Shown here: piece by piece, positions 34,420 to 44,753 of the stretch
How the letters are laid out: every line of letters starts with the position of its first letter
Position numbering within the stretch: the stretch's first letter is position 1
DNA from: Anthoceros angustus
Lineage: Eukaryota; Streptophyta; Anthocerotopsida; Anthocerotales; Anthocerotaceae
Length of the DNA: 64,000 bases
Assembly (NCBI GenBank): GCA_010909165.1
Contig: VJWM01000205.1
Span: forward strand, 124,001-188,000
Direction of reading: 5' to 3'
Program-made: the position numbers and the translations under genes
The notes under the pieces: generated by a model
Seen by the model: the letters and a program-made list of their open reading frames with translations, nothing else
Databases searched by the model: none
What the model was told of the DNA's origin: nothing

Positions 34420-34485
34420 TTTCGTGGAGCTCTAGCGTGTAACTGTGCTAGGCGGGGCGGCGCTTCAATGGAACGGGACGTAGGG

Positions 34486-34620
34486 TTATCTATAATGGGT
34501 TAGTTAATTAATGGTACTTAAACAATTTTGTTTATTACTCGATTCATTATTACATTTGGTAGTTTGTACGCACAAGGCTCTCTCCTCTCACGGCTCTCGC
34601 CCTCTGCTCGCAATTTTACA
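34486..34620 (+). repeat. Copia LTR family 2, 5'-truncated copy D
   Basis: Same truncation as copy C, ending TTTTACA at 34620, but here the following bases are ccttgtgtatgc, not the primer site, so the duplicated block ends at this LTR boundary. Confidence 0.7.
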
Positions 34621-34924
34621 CCTTGTGTATGCTGCATCATGTTTTTATCAAGAGCTGATAGGAGGATGCTTCCAGCTCTCGTCTTTCTTATGCCAAGCTA
34701 TAATGACGTTTGCTATCACAATACCTGGTACTGGTGGAGGAATAGGAGCTGTTGGTTGTGCGAGGGAGCCATCTATTTTGTCCATGAGGTCGTGCTCCTC
34801 AAGGATGGCTTCCATCCGCATTTGCCGTACAACATTGTAGACTGTGGGCTCTCCCCTTGGGTAGGTAATCAGCTGGGTTTTTTTTTTTTCGTAAGTGTGG
34901 AGTGGAAAATAAGGCGAAAAGGGA

Positions 34925-35075
34925 GAAATAAGGCCGGAGTAACTCCGGACTGCACTCGAGTAGGCAGAGAGACTCCGGACCGCACTCCGGAGTAGCTACG
35001 GACGGCCCTCCGGAGCGGATACAGACCGCACTCTGGAGTACACCACGGTAAGTCCGGACTACACTCCGGAGTAAG
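34925..35075. repeat. ACTCCGGAGT palindrome cluster
   Basis: Repeated tccggact / actccggagt words, including perfect ACTCCGGAGT palindromes near 34985 and 35055, spaced 20-40 bases apart. One copy reads ctctggagt, a CTG for CCG change. These could form hairpins; function unknown. Confidence 0.7.
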
Positions 35076-35218
35076 TCATGATAAGTACGCCAAGGAAAGT
35101 AACTTGGGAGCGGGAAGCGTAGGAGGGGCCACGTGGACGGTGCTGAGTGGTGGACAGGCATGCAGTGGACCGGGGCCGTAGGGTTGCCAGTGGCCATTAT
35201 AGGCACGTATTCACGCTC

Positions 35219-35575
35219 CGAGTACAGGGCGCCAGCGTAAGGCTAGAGTACGCGGTTGGCGGTACCAGCGTAAGGCTAGAGTACGCGGTTGGCGATACTA
35301 GCGTAAGGCTAAATGCAGTTGGCGGTACAGCGTAAAACTAAATCTGCAGTTGGCGATACCAGTAAGGCTAGAGTATGCGGTAGCGTAAAACTAAATGCAG
35401 CAGTTGGCGATACCAACAGAAGGCTAAATCTGCAGTTGGCGGTACCACAGTAAGGCTAAATCTGTGATACCGGCGTAAAGAGCTAAATGCAGTTGGCAGT
35501 ACAGTAAGGCTAGAGTATGCGGTAGCGTAAAACTAAATCTGTGATTGGCGATACCAACAGAAGGCTAGAGTAAGC
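35219..35575. repeat. Minisatellite, ~36-40 bp, about nine units
   Basis: Degenerate tandem array of 'gcgtaaggctagagtacgcg' plus 'gttggcg(g/a)tacca'. Variant units replace the middle with 'aaactaaatctgcag' or shorter forms. It sits just upstream of the gag-like ORF, in the leader position of the element. Confidence 0.8.
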
Positions 35576-35843
35576 CATGCGAGCCTCGCGATTCTGACGG
35601 CGAAGGGCGCCCTCCCGCTTTGGTTACTCGCCGGCCGAGCGAAGGTCATTCTTCCAAGCGACCTCGCGACGGTTTTCGCAATCTCTCGCGCTCAGACACC
35701 CGGCTCTCTGGCGTTGTCTCTTCAAGCGCTCAAGCACCCTTACGAGCAGCTCATCCTCGTGGTTAGAGCGACCGACGCAGCGACAGAAGGACAGAGGATT
35801 GTTGAGCCTCAACCCCCAACAGCGGAACAAGAGGAGTGCAGCA

Positions 35844-36559
35844 ATGGGGCCCAAGAAGGCGGCGGAAGTGTGGGAGCCCTGGCGCCTGGTGGAACGGAAC
35901 ATCGTCACCAAGCGCTACCTGATTTCGGACCTTGGTTGGCGGAGGCGGAGGAGCTGGTGGAAGACTGCACTGGATATTTTCAGGTATCGGACCAGCGTCG
36001 CCCTAGTCCGGGAATATGCCCGGAAGATGTTGGCAGCGGCCAACAAGGAGGTCCGCTCCAAGAACCTCAGGGAAGACCCCAGGAGGTGGACCGTGGAGGT
36101 CCTGAGGCGGTCTACAACCGTCCAGCGGAGGAAGTAGGAGGAGTGGTTCCGGAGCCCCTGAAGGTGAAAGGGAAGGTGGACGCGGCCAGGGCGGCCCTCT
36201 TGAGACCGGGAACGCAGCGATCCTCCAACGGATGGCTGATGTCGGACCTTCTAGACAGGAGGGTGCGAGCAATGGTGAAGATCATTGTCCACTGGAACAT
36301 GCTCACCAAGGTGGACCACCTTGGTGACAACTTGCTCGTGTTCCTCCACGCCCTGCAGAGAGGGAAACGGGCCGACTGGGGAAGAATTATCTTCGCCAAG
36401 ATCAACCAGGAGGCCAGGAAGTTGAGGAGTGAGAAGCCACCCCCGTCGGCGTTGTCGCCGTTTATTATCCATGTGTGGGGGCACATGAACCTCCTGAAGG
36501 AGGGAGAAGAAGAGCGGGCGCTGCGGAAGGGATCGCGGCCCCGCCTCAAGGCAGCGTGA
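35844..36559 (+). pseudogene. Gag-like / 'plant transposon protein' ORF
   Basis: An ATG at 35844 opens MGPKKAAEVWEPWRLVE and stays open to 36137. The protein-like reading then continues in another frame from about 36100 (EAVYNRPAEEV ... SSNGWLMSDLLDRRV, HLGDNLLVFLHALQRGKRAD, WGRIIFAKINQEARKL, SALSPFIIHVWGHMNLL) to a stop at 36559. The C-terminal block resembles the helical 'putative plant transposon protein' domain found in retroelements without pol. That assignment is from the general pattern (Trp-rich start, 'W..I..KIN..', 'P.II...G..NLL'), not a search. One frameshift near 36100 separates the halves; it may be a genuine lesion or a consensus error. Confidence 0.5.
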
Positions 36560-37799
36560 AGGAAGAACGCGGGAGGCGAAGGCCGCCAGGCCAAGCGGCC
36601 AAGAGGAGGCGATTGGGAGGGGATTCCGGACTCCATACGTCTGGAACGGACCCCCTCGCCATCTAGGGAAGTGTGGAAAGACATTTCCGCTTCCCTTCTC
36701 TTAGTCCCTTCACCGGAGCACCCTGCGCAAGAGGAGGCGGCCACAGAAGGAGGCCGTGAGGAGAGCAGAGAGGATGCCACAGCCCCACAACGGCCCCAGC
36801 TGTTGAACCCCGCCGGACTAGGCGGGAAGCGAAGAGGCGAAAGACGACCCCCACCAACGCAGCGCCAGATCAAGACTGCCCCGCCAATGGAGTGGCAGGA
36901 AGCTGAGGAGGCCGTGAGGAGAGCAGAGAGGGATGCTGCTCAGGGAGCGGGAGGACACTGGCAGCAACCCCACCCCGAGCCCGTCCTGTCCCCAACCGGG
37001 AGAGGCAAGAGGGCCAGCTCTCGGACCCCCTCACCACCTCCGAGCCCCAAGCGAAGACGGGCGGAGAAAGAGCTAGCGGCCAAAAGGGCCAAGGAGGTGG
37101 AAGGTCCGGCCCGAAACATTGGGTCCGGAGACATTGGTCCGGCCTCCCTCCGGACTGCAGTATGGCGGTCCCTAACGGACCGAGAGATGCCGTACGACCG
37201 GACTTCTTGGGTGCCTCCCAGTGGCCGTAGAGCCTGCAACTGGCCATGGACGGTATGCCTGGGTCTCATGAACTGAGAAGACCCAAGAAGTGGAGGCCAC
37301 CGCACGAATGGTGGAGCTGTGACAAGTGAGGCGGCCCAAGCGGCCAAGAGGAAGGCGAACACCCTCGCAAGAGTCGAAGAGGAGAAGAGCAGGCGGAGTC
37401 GGTGAGGTCCGCCTAACAAGACCGGGCGTGATTCTCCAAATGTGAACAAGCAAGCCAGAGGCCGGGCAAGGAGGAGGACCTTTGCAACGGAGGAAGCCTG
37501 TGAGCTGGAGGAAGCCCAAGGCAAAGGGTTAGGACCCGCCGAGATGGCTGGCAGAGCAACACCAAGCCTCGGAGGCTCAGGTGAAGACGGCGCGAGGCCG
37601 AGGCCGCGGCGAAGACAGATAGGGACCACTACCGGCGAGACCGAAACCGTGGAGGAGGCGGGAGGCGAACACCTCAAGGCCCTAGAGGTCCCGAGGCGGA
37701 GGAGGCGAGGCATGGGCAAGCCGTGAAGAAGAAAGGAGGCCAGGACCCGGGAGATAGAGGATCTCCGGGCAAGCCGGTGGAGGAGACGGTAGCGGGCTA

Positions 37800-38560
37800 A
37801 CTCAAGGCCGAGCAGTGGCGGGAGGTGCATGGGCAAGCCGTGAAGAAGAAAGGGAGGCCAGCACCCGGGAGATAGAGGATCTCCGGGCAAAGTTGCAGGG
37901 AGCGGAGGAGCGGCGCCAGGAGCTGGAGGATCGCAAGGATACCCTGGAGTTGCAGCTCCAAGACATGGTGGAGCGACATGGAATTCTCAAAGGGAGAATC
38001 ATGGACCACGAGCAGGAGATCGAGTGCCTCCAGCTCTGTTGGAGGGGGGAGGAGAGTCGACGGCGAACTAAGGAGATGGACATCGCCGAGTTGGAGAAGG
38101 AGCTGGAGGAAGCCAGAAGCCGGACAGAGATGCCGGACCGCTTGGGAAGGGAGATGGTGGCCCTCTGGGCAAGGATGGATGGAGGGGAGAGGCTCGAGAG
38201 AGGAGCGTGTCGCCGGTCCGACGCAAGGGCGAGGGAACGAGCTCATGGTCGCTGTCGGTCGAGCCACACGACGAGAGGAGGAGCACGCAGAGCAGCAGCA
38301 GAGGCTGCAGGAAGTGTCGGAGGCAGCCTTGGCGGCCTCAAGAGAGTCCGCCCGACTCCAGTTGGCGGGCCTAGCGACGGAGAGCCAGCCCGGCCAGCAC
38401 GCCCAACTACCGGAGCACCTCTGGAGGAGGGAGTACCGGGTGCTCCGGGCTCATGTGGAGGAGGCAATTCAACAAGTCGATTCAGACTTTGCCTACTACC
38501 ACGCGGAGCTCCTCAAGGCCCTAGAGGTCCTGAGTCACCCCCGTCAAATTGACGGACCTC
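37800..38560 (+). pseudogene. Retroelement coiled-coil region
   Basis: An open frame without an ATG (it begins GTG at 37815) encodes a long heptad-patterned stretch at about 37850-38190 (REIEDLRAKLQGAEERRQEL, RKDTLELQLQDMVERH, DIAELEKELEEARSR), then becomes Arg/Gly-rich low complexity. Probably the downstream part of the element's structural protein. Homologous sequence occurs at 1-574. 36560-37799 between the two parts is Pro/Arg-rich in every frame and shows no domain. Confidence 0.45.
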
Positions 38561-38859
38561 CGGACGGGTCAGAGGGAGGAGGAGAGATGAAGGCCCCGGA
38601 GATAGTGCGGCCACCGGGACCTTGGGAGCGCTGTTCGGCGACGACAGCAGCAGCGGGGAAGGGGATCACCTGGAGGAGCAGGACATGGCGGACCCCACTG
38701 GGCCTGAGGTAAGTCCTCCGCACCCCACTACGGAAGGAAGGGAGGAGGGCCCCGAGGGGGCCATAGAGGGGGAAGTCCCGGAGGACTTGAGACAGCGTGG
38801 GGGTCCGGTGCGGGAGGACGGACCCTCGGGAAGTCCACGGGGCGGAGAAGTCCAAGGAC

Positions 38860-39125
38860 CCGCGAGTCCGGACTCCGGAAATGAGACCAGACCACGAGGT
38901 GGGACTCCAGATAAGGCTGCACCCAAGGTCCAACCCCGTAGTCGAGACCGGTCCCGAGGTCCTGACTCCAGAGCCGGACCGAGGTCCTGACTAATAAGGC
39001 TGCACCCTAAGGTCCGAACCCCAGAGTCGAGACCGGTCCCCGAGGTCCGGACTCCAGAAGTAAAGCCGGACCCTGAGGTCCGGACTCCAGAGTCGAGGCC
39101 GGACCCCGAGGTCCGGACTCAGGAG
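38860..39125. repeat. CCGGAC minisatellite, long copy
   Basis: Array of gaggtccggactcc(a)ga units with GTCGAG and AGTAAAG spacers, matching 880-1210 and 2165-2480. CAG and CTG are retained here in several places where the left-hand copies read CG or CGG. Confidence 0.75.
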
Positions 39126-39429
39126 GAGAGGGGGAATCATCACCGACCTGCTCAGGCAGAGCAACCTCTTGGGACACCCGCAGAGCAGGGACCCACCAGC
39201 AAGGCAAGAGAGGAAGGCGAGGAGGACTTGGTGGTGACCGCCGTTGTCAAGCCTCCGCCGGTGGCTCAACTTGACAGAGTCTCGGGAAGGGGAAGGGGCC
39301 GCAACTTTCAGGGCTAGGGATTGGACCAGCAGCGCCGAGGCGGAATCACGAGCACTCCCAGCCCCACCGCCGACGACGTAGATAGGCGGAATGGAGGGAA
39401 ATAGTAGGCGGCAGGCTAGGGCACACTGA

Positions 39430-40130
39430 GCTGGCCACCAGCTCAGAATAGAGGTGCAATAAAGACGCCACCTTAGGCGTAGTATAAGAGGGCAGAGGCC
39501 GCTCTGGTGAAGCATCTTTTTCTTGGGGTGGATACCGCGTTTCCTTGTAGACCCTTGTGCGTCTTTGCTAATGTGAGTCCTGAGTTACTGAGCAGGCACG
39601 ACAGCCCCGGAGAGATTGATCAAGGTCCTGGTGACGGACCCTAACTTGTGGTGGTGTGTGCAGGGGCGAACGATCAGAGACCCTTGCTCTTCCGGAGCCG
39701 GGGGCCGACGTTGGACGGACCGGAACGCGTGAGCCGGTGGAACTCCGGGAGGGCGTGTAGAACCCGGACGGAGGGGCCTGGCGGAACGACGACGGAGGTC
39801 CGGACCACGCAACCCACCTACTCTTCCCAAAATAACGATGAGCATAGTGAGAGTGGTGAGGAGAACGGACTACGAGGCGGTAGACTACGGGCTGAGCAGA
39901 ACAGTCTCAAACGCTTAGCCACGGGCCCTGTCGGTGAACGTTAAGAATAGTTAGTCGTAAACTGAGACCGCGCGCATTTTGAGTCCGAAACGGTCATGAT
40001 GGTGAGGTGAGAAACGGTTGGGACGTGCCAAACGGAACCTATCATTCTCTTGGGAACGGACCCCTTGCTACAACGACACGGGACTGTGCGCGCCCGGCTG
40101 GCCGTTAGCGAAAGTCATGCCACAAGCATA
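39430..40130 (+). repeat. Retroelement R terminal block (LTR-like)
   Basis: GCAATAAAGAC, TATAAGAGG (about 39483), a conserved 'agcatctttttcttggggtgg', the block ggtcctggtgacggacc and the shared end 'cctatcattctcttggga'. Third copy of the arrangement seen at 1500-1780 and 2815-3475. No second copy at the 5' side of the same element was found, so the LTR label is provisional. Confidence 0.45.
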
Positions 40131-40859
40131 ATCAGACCCATTAAAGCGGTCTCTATCCCTTATCTCCACCTTGGTTGTGTTCAACTGTGTTATAGTGGGG
40201 TTGGATCCCATTTTTGACTTTGTACTGTTAGGTAATGCTGGGTGTATATCTTTTTGACTGGTTGGCTAAGACGTCTAATTTAACTAACTCTCTAAGACAT
40301 GACTCTTTTTAAATGGATGCACGATCATAATTAAATAGGTTTACTAGACCTATGACCACCATTTCTAAGGGCTCTAGAAGTTGCTCTAAGGACTTACATC
40401 ACATCAATTTTTCTGGTTCAGGTTGTGGCTTGTAGGCCAAATCTATGGGCCGGGATAAGAGACACTACGGGGTCGCAGCCAAGCAGAATTGACTGGAATG
40501 TCATCAAAGGTTGGGCTCCTCATGAACAAGTTATGAACTAGTGTATGTTTGACCTTGTACTCTAGGTTACCTAACTGCTTCTTTAATGTGACAATTTCTA
40601 TCTTAGCTTTATATGCTGCTTTATATGTTGTTGTTCATATGCTTGCTTTCCTAAGACCTGGACTTGATATTGGACAGGTGCAAGGAGGTTTCTCAGCGTC
40701 TTAGTGTCTGCCTTACGTCTAGGTTGACCTACACTATTACAATTATGACAGGGAAAGTGGGTGCTTCGGTTGCTGCAGCAACTATGGACACAGTTTAATG
40801 TCCATAGATCAGTGGTAAGCAATACCACTGATCTTCATGGAGCAGCCCAGAAGGATACG

Positions 40860-41483
40860 TTGTAGACCCTTCTTTGGTTTACGAGCTGCTGAAATCCTTG
40901 TATGTGTTAAAACAATCAGCCCGCATCTTGAATGGCAGAGCCGATAAGAAGTTGCGAGATTTAGGTTTCATCGGGCCCCTCACAGCGTCTTAGTGTCTAC
41001 ATCCTGCGCACAGACAGTGAGCTATGTATTATTGCATTATACGTAGATGATAATTTTGTCTTTGCTAGTAGCGCGGAGCTACTTACCCATATAAAGAAGC
41101 TGCTGTCTGATGAGTGGGATATGACCGACGTTGGCCCACTGCATTTAGCCCTAGGAATTCAGTTCTTCTTCAACTCGATGGACAGTTATGGCACATTACA
41201 CCAGGATCATTTTATTAGGCAGTTCCTTACCAAGTTCAACCTGCGAGACATTAATCCAGTTGCTACACCCGTCGCAGCAGGCGAAAAGCTATCATTACAA
41301 GACTGCCCTACCTCAGAAGATGATAAACAAGAAATGTCCACTATTGCTTATCGAGAAGTAGTTGGCAGCTTGTTATACCTTGCTGGATGGACACGCCCTG
41401 ATATCTCATAAGCCACAAGTATTGTTTCTCGCTCCTTATCCAACCCGGGCAAGCACCATTGGATAGTCGTCGAATGAATCGGG
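40860..41483 (+). pseudogene. Copia reverse transcriptase fragment
   Basis: Forward copia RT remnant: ELLKSLYVLKQSAR near 40890, then with frame changes the catalytic ALYVDDNFVFAS (YVDD at about 41039-41050), DEWDMTDVGPLHLALGIQF, and EVVGSLLYLAGWTRPDIS near 41350-41411. It stops in NPGKHHW at 41483, exactly where an 879-base LTR begins. Frames are broken. 40131-40859 upstream is anonymous, presumably older transposon DNA. Confidence 0.8.
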
Positions 41484-42362
41484 TGTTGGTACAATGGTGT
41501 TGTGGATCGGTCTGTAGCGATAAAATCTGTTTTGACAAAGGTGTCCGCTAATTTGGGTGCCCAAACGCTAGTCTAAAGTAGGGTGAAATAAGGACGTGTC
41601 GCACGAGGTAAGCACTTGAATTCATGTAAGCACTTCCCCGACCAACAACCAAGCGAACAAATCGAATACGCAGATATATAGGTGCAACCAATAACAACAG
41701 AGGGAGTAGCTCGCACATCGTGGCACAAACACACCTCCCACGAGAACAACACGCAAATTCTCACACATCGCCTCGAGTCATAGCTTGGCCTCCTCACAAC
41801 GCCTTGCATTGCGCCTATCTAAGGACAAGCTATGATCCGAGCTGTCTCAATGGAAGGGTCTATATACTAGACCCAGCATCGCATATTCCTAAGATATCCT
41901 ATTGGCATCAAAGATATGCCGTAAATATCCTAAGAATACACTATAATATGCAAGGAATATGCCAAAGCATATTACTTGAGCTTATCCACTTAGCTATTGT
42001 ATCCTAAGAATACACTATAATATGCAAGGAATATGCCAAAGCATATTGAGCTTATCCACTTAGCTATTGTATCCTAAGAATACACTATAATATGCAAGGA
42101 ATATGCCAAAGCATATTACTTGAGCTTATCCACTTAGCTAACCATGTTTAATTAACACTAATCAATGCTTAATTAACATAAGCACATTAGATTAATTAAC
42201 ACTAATCAACGCTAATTAACATAAGCACTTTAGATTAATTAACACTAATTACTTACTTAAAGATAAGTAATTAGATTAATTAATGCTAATCAAACACTAA
42301 ACCCAAGTGCAGATTAGTATCATCACACGGCGCTATAGTGTGAGACTACTACACTCCCAACA
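41484..42362 (-). repeat. Copia LTR family 3 (879 bp)
   Basis: Begins TGTTGGTAC and ends CCCAACA on the + strand, giving TGTTGG inverted termini. Its orientation is set by the minus-strand RNase H coding end that abuts it at 42349-42362. It interrupts the forward RT fragment at 41483. It contains internal tandem repeats (next entry). Confidence 0.65.
41927..42290. repeat. Tandem repeats within LTR 3
   Basis: A roughly 62-74 base unit, 'tcctaagaatacactataat' plus 'atgcaaggaatatgccaaag' and a 'cttatccacttagcta' tail, occurs three times at 41927-42140. It is followed by several ttaattaacactaatcaacg-type units to about 42290. Confidence 0.8.
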
Positions 42363-42880
42363 AATGAGTAGCATCCTCTTCCAGACCCAAAGACTGCCTA
42401 TGTTGCTCATGTAACGGACGTGAGAGTCCCTCTGTTAGCAGGTCTGCCACGTTTTTGGCTGTAGGAACATAGGTTAAATGGATTATCTTTTGCTCGATGG
42501 CTTGACGGATATAATGAAATTGGATCTCGATGTGTTTTGAGCGCGCATGCAGTATAGGGTTTGCAGAGAGTGCTATCGCCAACTAGTTATCACACTGCAC
42601 AATAGTTGGTGAGGTTTGGTACTCATGTATTTGGAAAAAGAAGTGATGAAGCCATGTCATCTCTTTAGCTGCTAGGGACAGGGCACTATATTCAGCCTCT
42701 ATGGAGGAGAGGCTGATGGTGGACAACTTCTTGCTCTGCTAGCTAATTGCAGAACCGCAAAGAAGGGTGCAGTAAGCTGCTAAAGATTTTCGGCCATGAA
42801 CATCTCCAGCCCAATCCGCATCAGAGTAACGTGCAAGAGTAAAATCTGTTCTTTTTTAATACTTCAAGTATAGGTGTTTG
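42349..42880 (-). pseudogene. Copia RNase H fragment
   Basis: Minus-strand copia RNase H C-terminus: SKHIEIQFHYIRQAIEQKII, then HLTYVPTAKNVADLLTEGLS and a short tail stopping at 42349. Upstream (42580-42880) the reading continues with a nonsense codon (SADWAG.DVHGRKSLAA-like residues are visible). It is the end of the element whose 3' LTR is 41484-42362. Confidence 0.75.
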
Positions 42881-42928
42881 GTGCATTTAAGATAGCGCAC
42901 GCTGCTCCTCCCGGATGAAGCTGAAATT

Positions 42929-43336
42929 TCAAGACCCCGTTGGCAATAGCAGCATACCTCTCTCACAGTCATTTGGAAGTGGCATTAAGCAAGTGCTTTT
43001 GAAGACGAAAAGCAGCTCCTCCTCCATCATGGATGCGCTATGAAGGCGTTGAGGTCTCTGTTTTCTCCCTTCTGCCGCAAGCTCAGATGTTCGTTTCGAG
43101 CTATATACGGGGTGTTTCCTCCAGCAAGCGACCTTCCTCTTGCAGACGTGTTGTGCGTCCACATTAGGAGGGTTCAGGAGCCAAGCAGCTACCCGGATAG
43201 CTATGGCCAGCTCCAGCACGTGGGCTGCCAACAATAGAAATGAGGCAGCCATATTCGTGAGTTTGAGAAGATGTGAGACACGGTGACAGACAGTGTCTGG
43301 TGGAGAATCGCCGCTCCCCACGCCACAACTTGCCAT
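42929..43336 (-). CDS. Hypothetical 135-aa protein with hydrophobic segment
   Basis: ATG at 43334-43336, stop at 42929. MASCGVGSGDSPPDTVCHRV, then a hydrophobic helix (MAASFLLLAAHVLELAIAIR) and a basic C-terminal half with several Cys. The composition is protein-like, but the ORF sits between copia fragments with no family match. It may be an internal exon or a captured fragment of a host membrane protein. Confidence 0.3.
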   Translation of the reverse strand: MASCGVGSGDSPPDTVCHRVSHLLKLTNMAASFLLLAAHVLELAIAIRVAAWLLNPPNVDAQHVCKRKVACWRKHPVYSSKRTSELAAEGRKQRPQRLHSASMMEEELLFVFKSTCLMPLPNDCERGMLLLPTGS

Positions 43337-43390
43337 GCCTTATCCAGTACTTATTCATTCGTTCAATTCCGAGTTTGGCCTGAGAGGGGG

Positions 43391-43616
43391 TATTAAATAA
43401 TAAGCATTATTACAGCAGCCCTAATTCATAATTAATTTGGGTTATTGAAGTGAAGCATCCCATGAAACAGATTTACTTTAGTTTAGTTTTAGGGCATGAA
43501 ACAGTTATGTCTTTTGGTCTCTTTCCTGTACCACTTTTGAGTTCTCTTGCTGATGCACTCTTTGCACACTTTGTGATCATGTGTGATCGTGTGTATCATG
43601 ATTCAATACCTTTTTA
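43391..43616 (+). repeat. Copia LTR family 1, copy E
   Basis: Solo copy of LTR1, preceded by the polypurine run gagaggggg, hence a 3' LTR. It ends cctttttatg and is not followed by the primer site. Confidence 0.75.
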
Positions 43617-43776
43617 TGCCCGATGGAGTCTAGTCACCCTTTCCTATCCATGTGGCGAGTGCTAGTTGGATGAATGCCCATATCTAGCAACCTAATCATA
43701 AGCTATGGGCTGCTGAAAAAATTGTCCACCGTCACATCCCTCCAACCTCTGCCTCCCTGTTGCAACAATCCGACCA

Positions 43777-44244
43777 CTACCTTTGCAACAATCTGAGCAC
43801 TACCTTCCCCCCCATCCCTATGTTAGATGTGTGCACCCGCACACCTTCGTGGTCATCCACTTCAGCACGCCCACATGTAGCTCCATCCTTGTCTTCCGAG
43901 TCATTGTTCATGGCATGTGTTGCAGCTGATGCATGTGTCACATATGTGGTATGTGCATGGTTGCAACATGGCCTCATCATGTGGGCACCTCCAGAATTGC
44001 CTTCCTCTGGATACACATCATGACCTGAAGTGAACATGTTAGTTCCACATGCCCCGTTGATTCCAGTCAACACATCAGCAACCCTATCTTCATTTGCGTA
44101 TACTCTGTCGTCTATCTCTGAACGCCTTCCTCTATGGCGAATTCCCCCACGCGGAATCGAATCTCGGCCATTCTCCTCCAGCTTTGCCTCTTTGGCCACG
44201 TAAACTTCAAAATCATGACAGTAGTGGGTGACAACAGCGCACAT
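43777..44244 (-). CDS. Hypothetical 155-aa ORF
   Basis: ATG at 44242-44244 to a stop at 43777, opening MCAVVTHYCHDFEVYVAKEA and rich in Asp, Arg, His and Gly. The acidic/His-rich tail resembles linkers in plant transposon-associated proteins, but no domain is recognised. Its 5' side abuts the TTGTAAA array. Confidence 0.25.
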   Translation of the reverse strand: MCAVVTHYCHDFEVYVAKEAKLEENGRDSIPRGGIRHRGRRSEIDDRVYANEDRVADVLTGINGACGTNMFTSGHDVYPEEGNSGGAHMMRPCCNHAHTTYVTHASAATHAMNNDSEDKDGATCGRAEVDDHEGVRVHTSNIGMGGKVVLRLLQR

Positions 44245-44287
44245 TGCAAAAGAGGCCTCGTTAGAAAAAGCCTATTGGCTGTTTCTA

Positions 44288-44695
44288 ATAGTATTGTTGT
44301 AAAACACGAACCTTTATTGTAAAAGATACATTGTTGTAAAGAGCATATTCCACGTCGTAAAAGTCATGTCGTTAAACACATGCTAATGTTGTAAAAAGAT
44401 ATAGTGTTGTAACTAGAGTAGACAACGGTGTAAACCTCGTGCTGTAAAACGCCGACCATCATTGTAAACCAATACCATGTTGTAATTGTATGAGATGCCG
44501 TTGTAAAAAGCCAATGTCGAAAACTAAAGTTTGTTGTAATCTTTCAAACCCCAATTGTAAAAGATCCTAAAGAGTGCCACATTGTCAAAATGCATTATAC
44601 AAAAATATCCTTTGTTGTAAAAAATCAAACCCATGTTGTAAAGTATTAAGTTCTATACTAAAATCATGGCTTGAAAATCCCTATTGTAAAACGGA
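44288..44695. repeat. Periodic TTGTAAA(A) array
   Basis: Roughly 18 occurrences of TTGTAAA or a one-base variant within about 400 bases, spaced mostly 15-25 bases, with little conservation between motifs. Unlike a normal minisatellite, only the core word is kept. Confidence 0.7.
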
Positions 44696-44753
44696 CGGAT
44701 GGCCTACAACCCTCTCTCTCTAGTTTTGAAGAGGTAGTAAAGTGATGGTTTTC

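Larger units (their letters stand above)
34880..40130 (+). mobile_element. Retroelement family R, long copy (gag-like only)
   Basis: About 5.2 kb of GC-rich sequence homologous over its 3' two-thirds to 1-3475. Order: CCGGAGT palindrome array, 36-40 bp minisatellite, gag-like ORF region, coiled-coil region, CCGGAC minisatellite, TATA/AATAAA block, terminal sequence. I found no protease, reverse transcriptase, integrase or transposase motif, so it would depend on enzymes supplied elsewhere. The element ends are inferred: 3' from the shared end with 3475, 5' from the change in composition. Confidence 0.55.
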
